Source: Falsirhodobacter halotolerans
Lineage (GTDB): Bacteria > Pseudomonadota > Alphaproteobacteria > Rhodobacterales > Rhodobacteraceae
NCBI RefSeq assembly: GCF_022899245.1
Contig: NZ_JALJAZ010000001.1
Coordinates: 662,501 to 726,500, forward strand
DNA: 64,000 bases
Reading direction: 5' to 3'
Position numbers and translations under genes: made by a program. This document shows positions 1 through 8,346 of the stretch, piece by piece. The first letter of the stretch is position 1, and each line of letters starts with the position of its first letter. The notes beneath the pieces are model-generated. The model was not told the DNA's origin and did not search any database. It saw nothing but the letters and a program-made list of their open reading frames with translations.

Positions 1-738
1 GGGCTGGATGTGCCGCTTCTGGCCACCACCGTGGCGCAGGCGCAGGCCATGGTCGATGCGGCCAAGCCGATGGTGGCCGACATCATGCGCGCCCGATTCG
101 GGTCCGAGATGCTGGGCATCGCCCCCTATCCCCCGCAGGTCGTTTTCTGCCGGGGCGCGATCGCGTCGCTGGACGATCTGAAGGGCAAGAAGGTGCGCGG
201 CTCAGGCCGGATGACCACGAAATTCCTGGAGGCGCTGGGGGCCGAGGGCATCAACATCGCCTTTTCCGAAGTGCCCGGATCGTTGGAGCGGGGCGTGATC
301 GACTGCGCCGTCACCGGGGCCGGGTCGGGCTTTTCCGCCGGCTGGTGGGAGGTCAGCGACACGCTGGTCGCCCTGCCGCTGGGCGGGTGGGATCCGGTGG
401 TGATCGCGATGAACGGCGACCGGTTCGACGCGTTGGACGCCGAGGCGCAGGAGACGCTGAAAACCGCCGTGGCCGAGGGGCTGGAAACCCCCGCCTGGGA
501 TGCGGCCGAAGGCGGGCTTGAAACGTATCTGGCCTGCCTGACCGGGAATGCCGCCTGCCCGGTGGAGACGGCGGCCGCCATGACGCTTCTGGAGCCCACC
601 GCCGCCGATATCGAGGCCGCGCGCGCCATCCTGACGACTGAGGTCCTGCCCGACTGGGCGGGCCGCGCGGGCGACGAATGGGTCACGCGCTGGAACGACA
701 CGGTGGGCACGGCCGTGGGCCTGACCATCGCGCAATAA
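1..738 (+). CDS. TRAP transporter substrate-binding protein DctP-like (5' end missing)
   Basis: This is the periplasmic solute-binding subunit of a tripartite ATP-independent (TRAP) importer, which captures an organic-acid-like solute and delivers it to the membrane subunits. The frame is open from base 1, so the signal peptide and N-terminus lie outside the window and only about the last 245 residues are seen. The segment LDDLKGKKVR followed by a GxxxxxFLEALGA stretch is typical of DctP proteins, as is the closing long helix ending near WVTRWNDTVG. The dctQ and dctM genes follow directly, which confirms the family. The substrate cannot be read from the sequence. The downstream amidase and hydroxyacid dehydrogenase suggest a carboxylate or amide-derived acid. 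Confidence 0.9.
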   Translation, partial: GLDVPLLATTVAQAQAMVDAAKPMVADIMRARFGSEMLGIAPYPPQVVFCRGAIASLDDLKGKKVRGSGRMTTKFLEALGAEGINIAFSEVPGSLERGVIDCAVTGAGSGFSAGWWEVSDTLVALPLGGWDPVVIAMNGDRFDALDAEAQETLKTAVAEGLETPAWDAAEGGLETYLACLTGNAACPVETAAAMTLLEPTAADIEAARAILTTEVLPDWAGRAGDEWVTRWNDTVGTAVGLTIAQ

Positions 739-748
739 GGGCGGGACC

Positions 749-1294
749 ATGATCGACCGCATCCATGACGCGCTGCGGCGCGCGAACGGGGCGATCGCCA
801 TCCTTCTGGGGGTGGCGCTGGTCCTGACGGTTCTGTTCATCCTGACCGACGTGATCCTGCGCCGCGCCGGGCTCGGCTCTCTGGGCGGCTCGGACGAGGT
901 GTCGGGCTATGTCATGGGTGCGGTCGCAAGCTGGGGTCTGGCCTGTGCGCTGATGGACCGGGCGCATGTCCGCATCGACGTGATCCGCCAGCGTCTGGCC
1001 GCCCCCGGTCGCGCGGTGATGGACATCTTCGCGATGATCGTCACCACCGGCGTCGTGCTCTTGATCGCGGTGCGGTGCTGGCCCGTCCTGTCCAAGACGC
1101 TGACCAGCGGCGCGCGGGCAAACACCTCGTTGGAGACGCCCTTGTGGATTCCGCAAGGGATCTGGTTCGCGGGCTGGGTCTGGTTCGCCTTCACGGCCAC
1201 CGCCCTCAGCCTGATCGCCATCGCCTATTTGGCCACCGGTCGGCGCGAGGCGTTCGAGGCGACCGCCGGCATCGGGGCGGAGGTGGAGACATGA
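749..1294 (+). CDS. TRAP transporter small permease DctQ
   Basis: This 181-residue inner-membrane protein is the small, four-helix subunit of the TRAP importer. Hydrophobic segments can be seen at about residues 14-33, 50-68, 90-110 and 128-155. A GGSDEVSGYVMG stretch near residue 50 resembles the conserved GxxE(E/V)xxY region of DctQ proteins. It starts 10 bp after the dctP-like gene behind a GGGCGGGA ribosome-binding site. Its stop overlaps the start of the large permease by four bases (ATGA), indicating translational coupling. Its role is to hold the binding-protein/DctM complex together. Confidence 0.9.
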   Translation: MIDRIHDALRRANGAIAILLGVALVLTVLFILTDVILRRAGLGSLGGSDEVSGYVMGAVASWGLACALMDRAHVRIDVIRQRLAAPGRAVMDIFAMIVTTGVVLLIAVRCWPVLSKTLTSGARANTSLETPLWIPQGIWFAGWVWFAFTATALSLIAIAYLATGRREAFEATAGIGAEVET

Positions 1295-2574
1295 TCTGGA
1301 CCGTCGGGCTGTCGCTTCTGGGCCTCATGGCCCTGTCCCTGCCGGTGGGGATCGTGCTGTTTCTTCTGGGCATCGGGGTGGGGGAGTTCTATTCCGCGTT
1401 CCCGCTGCTGCGGGGTCTGGGGCAGTTGATCTGGTCCTCCTCGGCCTCCTCCACGCTTATCGCCATTCCGCTGTTCGTGCTGTTGGGAGAGATTCTGGTG
1501 CGGGGCGGCGTGGCCGAACGCACCTATGGCGCGCTGGACACTTGGCTGTCCTGGCTGCCGGGCGGGCTGGTCCATGCCAACATCGCCACGGCGACGATGT
1601 TCTCGGCCACCTCTGGGTCGTCCGTCGCGACGGCGGCGACGGTGGCCACCGTCGCCATGCCGCAGGCCGAACGGCTGAACTACGACCCGCGCCTGTTTTC
1701 CGGCGCGATCGCGGCGGGGGGCACGCTGGGCATCCTGATCCCGCCGTCGATCAACCTGATCGTCTATGGCTTTCTGACCGAAACCTCGATCCCGCAATTG
1801 TTCTCGGCGGGGCTTCTGCCGGGGCTGCTGATGGCGCTGGCCTTCATCGCGGTGACGGTGGTGATCTGCGTGCTGCGCCCGGCCCTGGGCGGGCCGTCGC
1901 GCCGGTTCACATGGTCCGCGCGGGCCGCCAGCCTGGTTCAGTTGGGGCCGATCGTGCTGCTGTTCGGGGTGGTCATCGGCTCGATCTATGCCGGATGGGC
2001 GACGCCCACGGAATCGGCGGCGATCGGGGTTGTGATGGCCGCCGTGATCGCCGTCCTGTTCGGCACCGGGCTGAACCGGGCGGCGATGACCGAGGCGCTG
2101 CGCGGCACGATCCGCATTTCGGCCATGATCATGCTGGTGGTGGCGGGCGCGTCGTTCCTGAACTTCGCCATGACGGCGGCGGGATTGGGGCGGCAGTTGA
2201 CGCAGTTGATCGAAGGCTCCGGCCTGACGCCCTTCGGCACGCTTTTGCTGGTCATCGGCCTTTACTTCGTTCTGGGCTTCTTCATCGAGACGTTGTCGCT
2301 GATGGTCGCCACCATCCCGATCGTCGTGCCGATCATGGCGGGCCTTGGGTATGACAAGGTGTGGTTCGGCATCCTGATGATCGTTTTGATCGAGATGGCG
2401 CTGATCACCCCGCCGGTCGGGCTGAACCTGTTCGTGGTGCAGGGCGCACGGCGGTCGGGGTCCATAAATCAGGTGATCATGGGGGCCATTCCCTTCGTGC
2501 TGGTGATGATCTGCATGATTGCCGCGCTGATCGCCGTGCCGGGGCTGGCGCTCTGGCTTCCCTCCATTCTGTGA
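1291..2574 (+). CDS. TRAP transporter large permease DctM
   Basis: This 427-residue inner-membrane protein is the large, transporting subunit of the TRAP system and drives solute uptake with an ion gradient. About a dozen hydrophobic helices span the protein. Typical DctM/DedA-like motifs are visible, including the GGTLGILIPPSINLIVYGF stretch, a TESAAIG segment and the late LITPPVGLNLFVVQG stretch. The start is ATG at 1291, overlapping dctQ by four bases; a longer in-frame extension upstream lies entirely over dctQ and is not real. The next gene begins 11 bp downstream, so the importer is cotranscribed with the enzymes that follow. Confidence 0.93.
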   Translation: MIWTVGLSLLGLMALSLPVGIVLFLLGIGVGEFYSAFPLLRGLGQLIWSSSASSTLIAIPLFVLLGEILVRGGVAERTYGALDTWLSWLPGGLVHANIATATMFSATSGSSVATAATVATVAMPQAERLNYDPRLFSGAIAAGGTLGILIPPSINLIVYGFLTETSIPQLFSAGLLPGLLMALAFIAVTVVICVLRPALGGPSRRFTWSARAASLVQLGPIVLLFGVVIGSIYAGWATPTESAAIGVVMAAVIAVLFGTGLNRAAMTEALRGTIRISAMIMLVVAGASFLNFAMTAAGLGRQLTQLIEGSGLTPFGTLLLVIGLYFVLGFFIETLSLMVATIPIVVPIMAGLGYDKVWFGILMIVLIEMALITPPVGLNLFVVQGARRSGSINQVIMGAIPFVLVMICMIAALIAVPGLALWLPSIL

Positions 2575-2585
2575 AAGACCAAGAC

Positions 2586-3254
2586 ATGACCTTTATCCTG
2601 AACGGCACCCCTCTGGATGCCATGCCCGCCCATCTGGTGGTGGCGGGCTGGACCGGGCGCGACGCCGCCGCGATCCGCCACCATATCGAGGAACTGGCCG
2701 CGCTGGGCGTGGCGCCGCCCTCGGCCACGCCGCTGTTCTATCGCGTGGCGGCCCCGCTGCTGACCACCGCCGACCGGATCGAGGCGGTCGGCTCCGCGTC
2801 CTCGGGCGAGGTGGAGCCGTTGATCCTGCAGATCGGCGGGCGGCGGTATCTGGGCCTTGGTTCCGACCACACCGACCGCGCGCTGGAGGCCCATTCCGTC
2901 GCCTTGTCCAAACAGGTCTGCGCCAAGCCCTGCGCCGCCGAGGTCTGGCCGTGGGAGGAGGTGGTCGACGTGCTGGAGGACATCCGTCTGCAATCCTGGA
3001 TCGAGGAAGACGGCGCCTGGGTCCCCTATCAGGACGGGACCATCGCCGCGATCCGTCCCCTGGCCGACCTGATCGCGGGGGCGGAGTTCGACCGGCTGGC
3101 CGAGGCGGGCGGGGTGGCGATGATGTGCGGCACGTTCGGGGCCAAGGGGGGCGTGCGCCCGGCGGCGCGGTTCCGCATGGCGATGACCAACCCCGCCACC
3201 GGCCGCACGATCCGCCACGAATATGAGACCGTGACGCTGGACGCCGTCGCATGA
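2586..3254 (+). CDS. DUF2848 family protein
   Basis: This 222-residue soluble protein belongs to the DUF2848 family, whose biochemical role I do not know. Recognisable landmarks are GSDHTDR at residues 92-98 and SKQVCAKP at 108-115, followed by a Trp-rich stretch that reads DIRLQSW. All are typical of the family. No signal peptide or membrane segment is seen. The start at 2586 is 11 bp after dctM, and the stop overlaps the amidase start by four bases (ATGA). The gene is therefore translationally coupled to the amidase, and I infer that it acts on the same imported compound. It is a candidate hydrolase or binding protein of unknown chemistry. Confidence 0.85.
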   Translation: MTFILNGTPLDAMPAHLVVAGWTGRDAAAIRHHIEELAALGVAPPSATPLFYRVAAPLLTTADRIEAVGSASSGEVEPLILQIGGRRYLGLGSDHTDRALEAHSVALSKQVCAKPCAAEVWPWEEVVDVLEDIRLQSWIEEDGAWVPYQDGTIAAIRPLADLIAGAEFDRLAEAGGVAMMCGTFGAKGGVRPAARFRMAMTNPATGRTIRHEYETVTLDAVA

Positions 3255-4507
3255 TCGCCGCGTTCCGCCAGAAGCTCGACATCGCCCTTGGCCGCGTGGC
3301 GGCGATGACGGAGGCTGACCGCCGCGCCGTCTTCACCCAATTCGACCCCGCCCGCATCCGGGCCGAGGCGGACGGCCTGATCGCCCGCCATGACGCGGGC
3401 GAGGCGATGCCGCTGTTCGGCACGCTGGTGTCGGTCAAGGATCTGTATGACGAGGCGGGGCAGGTCACGGGGGCCGGATCGCGCCTTTTGGCCGACGGCC
3501 CGCCCGCCCCGCAGGACGCGGTGGCGGTCGCGCGCCTGCGCGCGGCGGGGGCGCTGATGTTCGGGCGCACGTCGATGTCGGAATTCGCCTATTCCGGGGT
3601 GGGGCTGAACCCGCATCACGGCACGCCGTCCAGCGTTCTGGCGGCGGGGGTGATCCCCGGCGGCTCCTCCTCGGGTGGGGCGGTGACGGTGGGTCTGGGG
3701 CTGGTGGATGCGGCCATCGGCACGGATACCGGGGGATCGCTGCGCATCCCGGCGGCGGCGAACGGGCTGTGGGGGATCAAGCCGACCCAAGGGCTTATCG
3801 ACGATACCGGCGTCCATCCGCTGGCCCCCAGTTTCGACACGCCGGGCCCCATGGCCGCAGATCCGACGGTTCTGCGCCGGATGGTGGAGGTGATGGCCGG
3901 GACCCCGCTGACCGATGCGGCGGCGGGGCCGTTCACCCTGGCCGTGCCGGTGGGGGCCTTCACCGACGCGCTGTCGCCGGAGGTGGAGGCGCTGTTTGCC
4001 CGCGATCAGGCCCGGCTGCGGGCGGCGGGGCACGATCTTCAACCGCTGGACCTGACCTTTCTGGGCGCGGCGATCGGCCTGAACCGCATCCTTGTCGCGG
4101 CCGAGGCGCATCGCCTTTATGCCCCGCATCTGGACCGGCTGGAAACGGTGGGCGACCCCCGCGTCCTGTCGCGCATCCGGTTCGCCGAAACCCTGTCGGC
4201 GGCGCAGGTGGAGGAGGCCTTGGCCGCGCGGGCCGAGGTTGTGGCGCGGTTCGACGCCGCGATGGCCCCGTTCGACGCCGCCATCGCGCCCACGCTGTCG
4301 CGGATGCCCCCCACCATCGCCGAGGTGGAGGCGGATTTCGACAGGTTGAACGCGGCGATGCTGCGCAACACGTCGCTGGTCAATCTGGCCGACGGCTGCG
4401 CGCTGGCGATGCCCATGCCGGGCGGGGGCGGGTGGTCGATGACCATGCTGGTCGGGCGTCGGGGCGCGGATGCGCGGCTGTTCGCACTGGCGCAGACCAT
4501 CGGCTGA
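3251..4507 (+). CDS. Amidase (amidase-signature family)
   Basis: This 418-residue cytoplasmic hydrolase of the amidase-signature superfamily cleaves a C-N amide bond to a carboxylate and ammonia or an amine. The Ser-cisSer-Lys triad is intact: Lys63 in SVKD, Ser139 in PGGSSSGG and Ser163 in GTDTGGS. The Gly/Ser-rich core runs from about residue 120 to 175. The length is short for GatA (about 480) and no GatB/GatC neighbours are present, so a role in Gln-tRNA formation is unlikely. The best relatives are allophanate-hydrolase-like or general amidases. Overlap with the DUF2848 gene and the nearby TRAP genes place it in a catabolic operon. The substrate is unknown. Confidence 0.9.
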   Translation: MIAAFRQKLDIALGRVAAMTEADRRAVFTQFDPARIRAEADGLIARHDAGEAMPLFGTLVSVKDLYDEAGQVTGAGSRLLADGPPAPQDAVAVARLRAAGALMFGRTSMSEFAYSGVGLNPHHGTPSSVLAAGVIPGGSSSGGAVTVGLGLVDAAIGTDTGGSLRIPAAANGLWGIKPTQGLIDDTGVHPLAPSFDTPGPMAADPTVLRRMVEVMAGTPLTDAAAGPFTLAVPVGAFTDALSPEVEALFARDQARLRAAGHDLQPLDLTFLGAAIGLNRILVAAEAHRLYAPHLDRLETVGDPRVLSRIRFAETLSAAQVEEALAARAEVVARFDAAMAPFDAAIAPTLSRMPPTIAEVEADFDRLNAAMLRNTSLVNLADGCALAMPMPGGGGWSMTMLVGRRGADARLFALAQTIG

Positions 4508-4569
4508 CGGTTGACCGCGGGGGCCGCCTGTCCCATCGTCGGGCCACCGCGATGACAGGGGATGGGACG

Positions 4570-5526
4570 ATGCGACTTGTGATGCTGGATCCGGCGCAAC
4601 CCGAACGGCTGGACCGGATCCGGCCCTTTCTGCCGGCGGGGTGGACGCTGGACACCGCCGCCTCGCGCACGCCCGAAGATCAGATCGCGGCCCTGAACGG
4701 TGCCGGTTTCGCCATCACGGGGGATGTTCCGGTGACGGCGGCGATGATGGCGGTTCCGGGGCTGCGCGCCGTGCACAAATGGGGCGTCGGCTATGACAAC
4801 ATCGATCTGGAGGCCGCGCGCGCGCATGGGGTGCGGGTGCTGCGCACCACCGGATCGAACGCGGTGGCGGTGGCGGAAACGACGCTGGCGCTGATCCTGG
4901 CCGTCAATCGCAACATCCAGCGGGGCCATTCCGGCATCGCGGGCGGCATGTGGCGGAAATCCGAACTCTCCCCCACCTCCCATCGGCTGTCGGGCAAGAC
5001 GGTGGGCATCATCGGGCTGGGGCATATCGGGGCGGCGCTGGCGCGATTGCTGGCGGGGTTCGGCTGCAACCTGCTTTACACCAAGCGCACCCCCCTTCGG
5101 GCCGAGGAGGAGCGCGCCCTGTCCCTGACCTTCGCCCCGCTGAACGATCTGCTGGCGCGGGCGGATGTGGTCACGCTGAACTGCGAGCTGAACGCCACCA
5201 CCCGCGATCTGATGGACGCGGCGCGGCTGGCGCAGATGAAGCCCGACGCCATTCTGGTCAACGCCGCGCGGGGTGGGGTGCTGGTGGAACAGGCGCTGGC
5301 CGATGCGATCCGCGCCGGGCGGCTGCGCGGGGCGGGCGTGGACGTCTTCGCGGTGGAGCCGATCGCCCCCGACAATCCGCTGATCGGGTTGGACCGTGTG
5401 ATCCTGACGCCGCATATCGGCGCGGTATCCGCCGACAGCTTCGCCCCGTCGATGCAACGGATCATCGGCAACCTGGCCGCGGTGGCGGCAGGGCGGCCCC
5501 CGCGCAACGGCGACCTTGTCATCTAG
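4570..5526 (+). CDS. D-2-hydroxyacid dehydrogenase (NAD(P)-dependent)
   Basis: This 318-residue cytoplasmic oxidoreductase interconverts a 2-hydroxy acid and a 2-keto acid with NAD(P). The Rossmann motif GLGHIG is at residues 149-154. The catalytic set of the family is complete: Arg234 in NAARGG, Glu263 in AVEP and His282 in PHIG. The start at 4570 follows an AGGGGA element; an upstream in-frame ATG at 4552 lacks such a site. It lies 62 bp after the amidase in the same direction, so it may process the acid released from the imported amide. Phosphoglycerate, glyoxylate/hydroxypyruvate or lactate-type substrates are all possible. Its stop overlaps the tail of the convergent LysR gene by 4 bp. 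Confidence 0.9.
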   Translation: MRLVMLDPAQPERLDRIRPFLPAGWTLDTAASRTPEDQIAALNGAGFAITGDVPVTAAMMAVPGLRAVHKWGVGYDNIDLEAARAHGVRVLRTTGSNAVAVAETTLALILAVNRNIQRGHSGIAGGMWRKSELSPTSHRLSGKTVGIIGLGHIGAALARLLAGFGCNLLYTKRTPLRAEEERALSLTFAPLNDLLARADVVTLNCELNATTRDLMDAARLAQMKPDAILVNAARGGVLVEQALADAIRAGRLRGAGVDVFAVEPIAPDNPLIGLDRVILTPHIGAVSADSFAPSMQRIIGNLAAVAAGRPPRNGDLVI

Positions 5527-6455
5527 GGGTGATTCGGACGTGTGAAGCCCAGATCGCGGGCGATGCCGGGTGTCAGACGTTTCGTGATCGCTATGAAATC
5601 GTGCACAAGGGGCGATGTTTCACCACTGGGCCAAGCGACGACCAGATCGATGACCTGCGGCAGGTCGGACACGGGGCGGAAATCGACATAGGGCATTCCC
5701 AGCCGTCCGATCCATGACGGCACCAGCGCGACCCCCAGCCCGGACGCCACCTGCGCCACCACCGCCGAGGTGTGGGTGCATTCCTGCACGACGCGGTAAT
5801 GCAGCCCCGCCCGCCGCATCGCCCCCGTCATGATCGAGGCATAGTTCGCGCCCAGGATCGGCGCATATCCGATCAGCGATTCCCCGTTGAAATCCGCGAC
5901 CGTCACATGGTCGCGCGCGCACAGGCGGTGCCCCTTGGGCAGGACCGCGACGAACCCCTCCCGCATCAGGGTTTCCGTCTGTAGAAACGCCGCGCGTTCG
6001 GTGGGGCGGATGAAGGCCACGTTGATGTCGCCCTTTTCCAGCGTGCGCAGCTGGTTGGACGTGCTGAGCGGGGCCACATCGACAATCACCCCCGGATGGG
6101 CCTTGCGAAATTCGGCCAGGATCGGGGGGAGGACATGGCTGAGGGCCACGGCCACACCGGCCACGTTGATCCGCCCCGACGTCTCGTTCGCCATGGCGCG
6201 GGTATGGGCCACCGCGCGTTCGGCCCCGTCCAGCAGCCCTTGGGCATGACGCAGCAGCGTCTCTCCGGCCGAGGTGAGGCGGGTGCGCCGCGTGGTGCGG
6301 TGGAACAACTGGACGCCCAACCGTTCCTCCATCTGCCGGATCTGCTGGCTGAGGGGGGCCTGCGCCATGCCAAGCCGTTCGGCGGCGCGACCGAAATGCA
6401 ATTCCTCGGCCAGGCAGACGAAATACCGCAACTGACGCAGATCGAAGCCATTCAT
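5523..6455 (-). CDS. LysR-family transcriptional regulator
   Basis: This 310-residue LysR-type regulator has a winged helix-turn-helix at about residues 5-65, with FGRAAERLGMAQAPLSQQIR as the helix-turn-helix core and LFHRTTRRTRLTSAG following. An effector-binding domain covers about residues 90-300. It sits between the TRAP/amidase genes (convergent) and the ABC importer operon (divergent), so those operons are the likely targets. A palindrome overlaps its own start codon and a second lies 36 bp away, consistent with autoregulation and control of the ABC genes. The inducer is not predictable from sequence; it is probably the imported compound or a breakdown product. Confidence 0.92.
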   Translation of the reverse strand: MNGFDLRQLRYFVCLAEELHFGRAAERLGMAQAPLSQQIRQMEERLGVQLFHRTTRRTRLTSAGETLLRHAQGLLDGAERAVAHTRAMANETSGRINVAGVAVALSHVLPPILAEFRKAHPGVIVDVAPLSTSNQLRTLEKGDINVAFIRPTERAAFLQTETLMREGFVAVLPKGHRLCARDHVTVADFNGESLIGYAPILGANYASIMTGAMRRAGLHYRVVQECTHTSAVVAQVASGLGVALVPSWIGRLGMPYVDFRPVSDLPQVIDLVVAWPSGETSPLVHDFIAITKRLTPGIARDLGFTRPNHP

Positions 6456-6503
6456 ATGTTTTGCATATCAAATGATACCGCGAATGAGAATTGATTTTAT
6501 CAA
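6454..6503. promoter_or_regulatory. Two LysR-type operator-like palindromes
   Basis: An AT-rich island lies between the LysR gene and the ABC operon. ATATG-TTTTG-CATAT (6454-6468) contains a T-N11-A core at 6455-6467 and covers the LysR start codon. TTGAT-TTT-ATCAA (6491-6503) is a second perfect T-N11-A palindrome. Their centres are 36 bp apart. T-N11-A palindromes are the classic LysR-family binding sequence, and paired sites are typical. Binding by the adjacent regulator is inference. Confidence 0.55.
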
Positions 6504-6558
6504 AATGACATGGTCGGCTTTCCCCTGACCCAGCAAGAAGGGGCGTTCGGACACAGTC

Positions 6559-7482
6559 ATGGCGCGTTTCTGGTTTCTTCGGTTTCTTCGGACGATCCTG
6601 ACCTTGTGGTTCGTCGTCACCTTCACCTTCGTGGTGCTGCGCACCAGCGGCGATCCGGTCGTGGCCCTTCTGGGGGCCGACGCCATGCCCGCCGAAATCG
6701 AGCAGTTCCGCGAGCAATGGGGCCTGAACCAACCGCTGATCGTGCAATATGCGAAATATGTCGGGCAGATGGCGATGGGCCAGTTCGGGGTGTCGTTGCA
6801 GGACGGGCGGCCGGTGATGCAGATCATCCTGGAACGCGCCCCGGCGACGGTGACGCTGGGCCTTGTCGCCTATGTGCTTGCGGCGGCGGTGGGGATCCCG
6901 GCGGGGATCGTGGCCGCGCTGCGCCGGGGCGGGGCGATCGACCGGGCCATCATGGCGATCGCCGTCATGGGATTTGCCTTGCCGAACTTCTTCATGGGCA
7001 TCCTCATGATCCTGCTGTTTTCGCTGACGTTGCAGATCCTGCCCTCCTCGGGGACCGGCACGGCGCTGCATTACGTCATGCCCGCCATCACGCTGGGCAC
7101 CTTCACGGCAGGGACGCTGGCGCGGTTCACCCGATCGGCGATGCTGGAGGTGCTGGAGAAACCCTATATGCGCGCGGCGGCGGCCAAGGGTGCGCCCGGC
7201 CTGACCCGCATCCTGCGCCACGCGCTGCCCAACGCCGCCATTCCGCTGGTGACGATCATCGGCCTGAACCTTGGCAACCTGATTGCCGGGGCCATCGTGG
7301 TGGAGACGGTGTTCGGCTGGCCCGGCATCGGGCGGCTGCTGGTCGTGGCCGTGTCGCAGCGCGATCTGGCGCTGGTGCAGGGGCTGGTCCTTGTGATCGC
7401 AACGACGATGGTGCTGGCCAATCTGGCGGTCGATCTCCTGTATGGGCTGCTCGATCCCCGCATCCGGGGGGGCGCGAGATGA
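6559..7482 (+). CDS. ABC transporter permease, DppB type
   Basis: This 307-residue inner-membrane permease of the dipeptide/oligopeptide/nickel ABC family has an N-terminal helix at about residues 8-30 and about five more helices from residue 95 on. The N-terminal FLRTILTLWFVVTFTFVVLR stretch, the EQFREQWGLNQPL segment and the late ARFTRSAMLEVL/YMRAAAAKG segment (the EAA-type ATPase contact loop) are standard for DppB. It is the first gene of a run of six closely spaced genes and overlaps the next permease by four bases. The ribosome-binding site is weak. The family imports peptides, opines, glutathione and other small solutes; the actual substrate is unknown. Confidence 0.93.
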   Translation: MARFWFLRFLRTILTLWFVVTFTFVVLRTSGDPVVALLGADAMPAEIEQFREQWGLNQPLIVQYAKYVGQMAMGQFGVSLQDGRPVMQIILERAPATVTLGLVAYVLAAAVGIPAGIVAALRRGGAIDRAIMAIAVMGFALPNFFMGILMILLFSLTLQILPSSGTGTALHYVMPAITLGTFTAGTLARFTRSAMLEVLEKPYMRAAAAKGAPGLTRILRHALPNAAIPLVTIIGLNLGNLIAGAIVVETVFGWPGIGRLLVVAVSQRDLALVQGLVLVIATTMVLANLAVDLLYGLLDPRIRGGAR

Positions 7483-8318
7483 GCCGTAGACCGAACCTGA
7501 TCGTCCTTCTGGCCGCGGGGGTGCTGATCTTCGTGCTGGCCGTCGCCGCCTTCGGCAACATCTTCACGCCGTTTTCCCCCACGCAGCAGGACCTGATGGC
7601 CCGCCTGAAGCCGCCCGTCTGGCTGGGCGGTCCGGCGGAACACCCGCTGGGCACCGACCGCATCGGCCGCGACATGATCGCCCGCCTGATCGAGGCGCTG
7701 CGCATGTCGCTGTTCGTGGCGCTTGCGGGCACCTTCATCGGCGCGGTCTTCGGCACCGCCATTGGCTTCATCGCCGCCCATTTCCGCGGATGGGTGGAGG
7801 AGGTGCTGATGATGATCGTGGATTTCCAGGCCTCGCTGCCGTTCATCCTGATCGCGCTGACGCTGCTGGCGTTCTTTGGCAATTCCATGGTGCTGTTCAT
7901 CATCCTGATGGGGCTGTTCGGGTGGGAAACCTATGCCCGGTTGGCGCGCGGCATCGTCCTGTCGGCGGCGGCGCAGCCTTATGCGCGGGCAGTGACGGCG
8001 CTGGGGGCCTCGCCCTCGCGCCTTTATCTGCGCCACGTCCTGCCCAACGTCGCCTCGGCGCTGATCGTGCAGGTCACGTTGACCTTTCCGCAGATCATCC
8101 TTCTGGAAACCTCGCTGTCCTTTCTTGGGCTGGGCATCCAGCCGCCCAACACCAGTCTGGGCCAGATCCTGGGCGACGGGCGGGATTACCTGTCCACCGC
8201 ATGGTGGATTTCGGTCTGGCCGGGGCTCCTTATCTTCCTCATCACCCTGTCCATGTCGATCCTGGGCGACGCGCTGCGCGACCGGCTGGACCCGATGCTG
8301 AAATCACGAACCACCTGA
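7479..8318 (+). CDS. ABC transporter permease, DppC type
   Basis: This 279-residue inner-membrane permease pairs with the preceding DppB-type subunit. It has an N-terminal helix at about residues 8-28, then the family's GTDRIGRDMIARLIEALRMS stretch, and four to five more helices. The EAA-type loop reads YARAVTALGASPSRLYLRHVLPN. The ATG at 7479 overlaps the preceding stop (ATGA); the longer open frame upstream runs over dppB and is a shadow. It forms the membrane channel with the DppB-type protein and is energised by the fused ATPase encoded at 10721. Confidence 0.93.
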   Translation: MSRRPNLIVLLAAGVLIFVLAVAAFGNIFTPFSPTQQDLMARLKPPVWLGGPAEHPLGTDRIGRDMIARLIEALRMSLFVALAGTFIGAVFGTAIGFIAAHFRGWVEEVLMMIVDFQASLPFILIALTLLAFFGNSMVLFIILMGLFGWETYARLARGIVLSAAAQPYARAVTALGASPSRLYLRHVLPNVASALIVQVTLTFPQIILLETSLSFLGLGIQPPNTSLGQILGDGRDYLSTAWWISVWPGLLIFLITLSMSILGDALRDRLDPMLKSRTT

Positions 8319-8346
8319 GTTTCGACATATTTTTCGGAGGTATCCC

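Noticed and set aside
3251-4507. GatA subunit of Glu-tRNA amidotransferase
   Set aside because: The catalytic triad fits, but the protein is short, there is no gatB or gatC nearby, and the neighbours are transport and catabolic genes.
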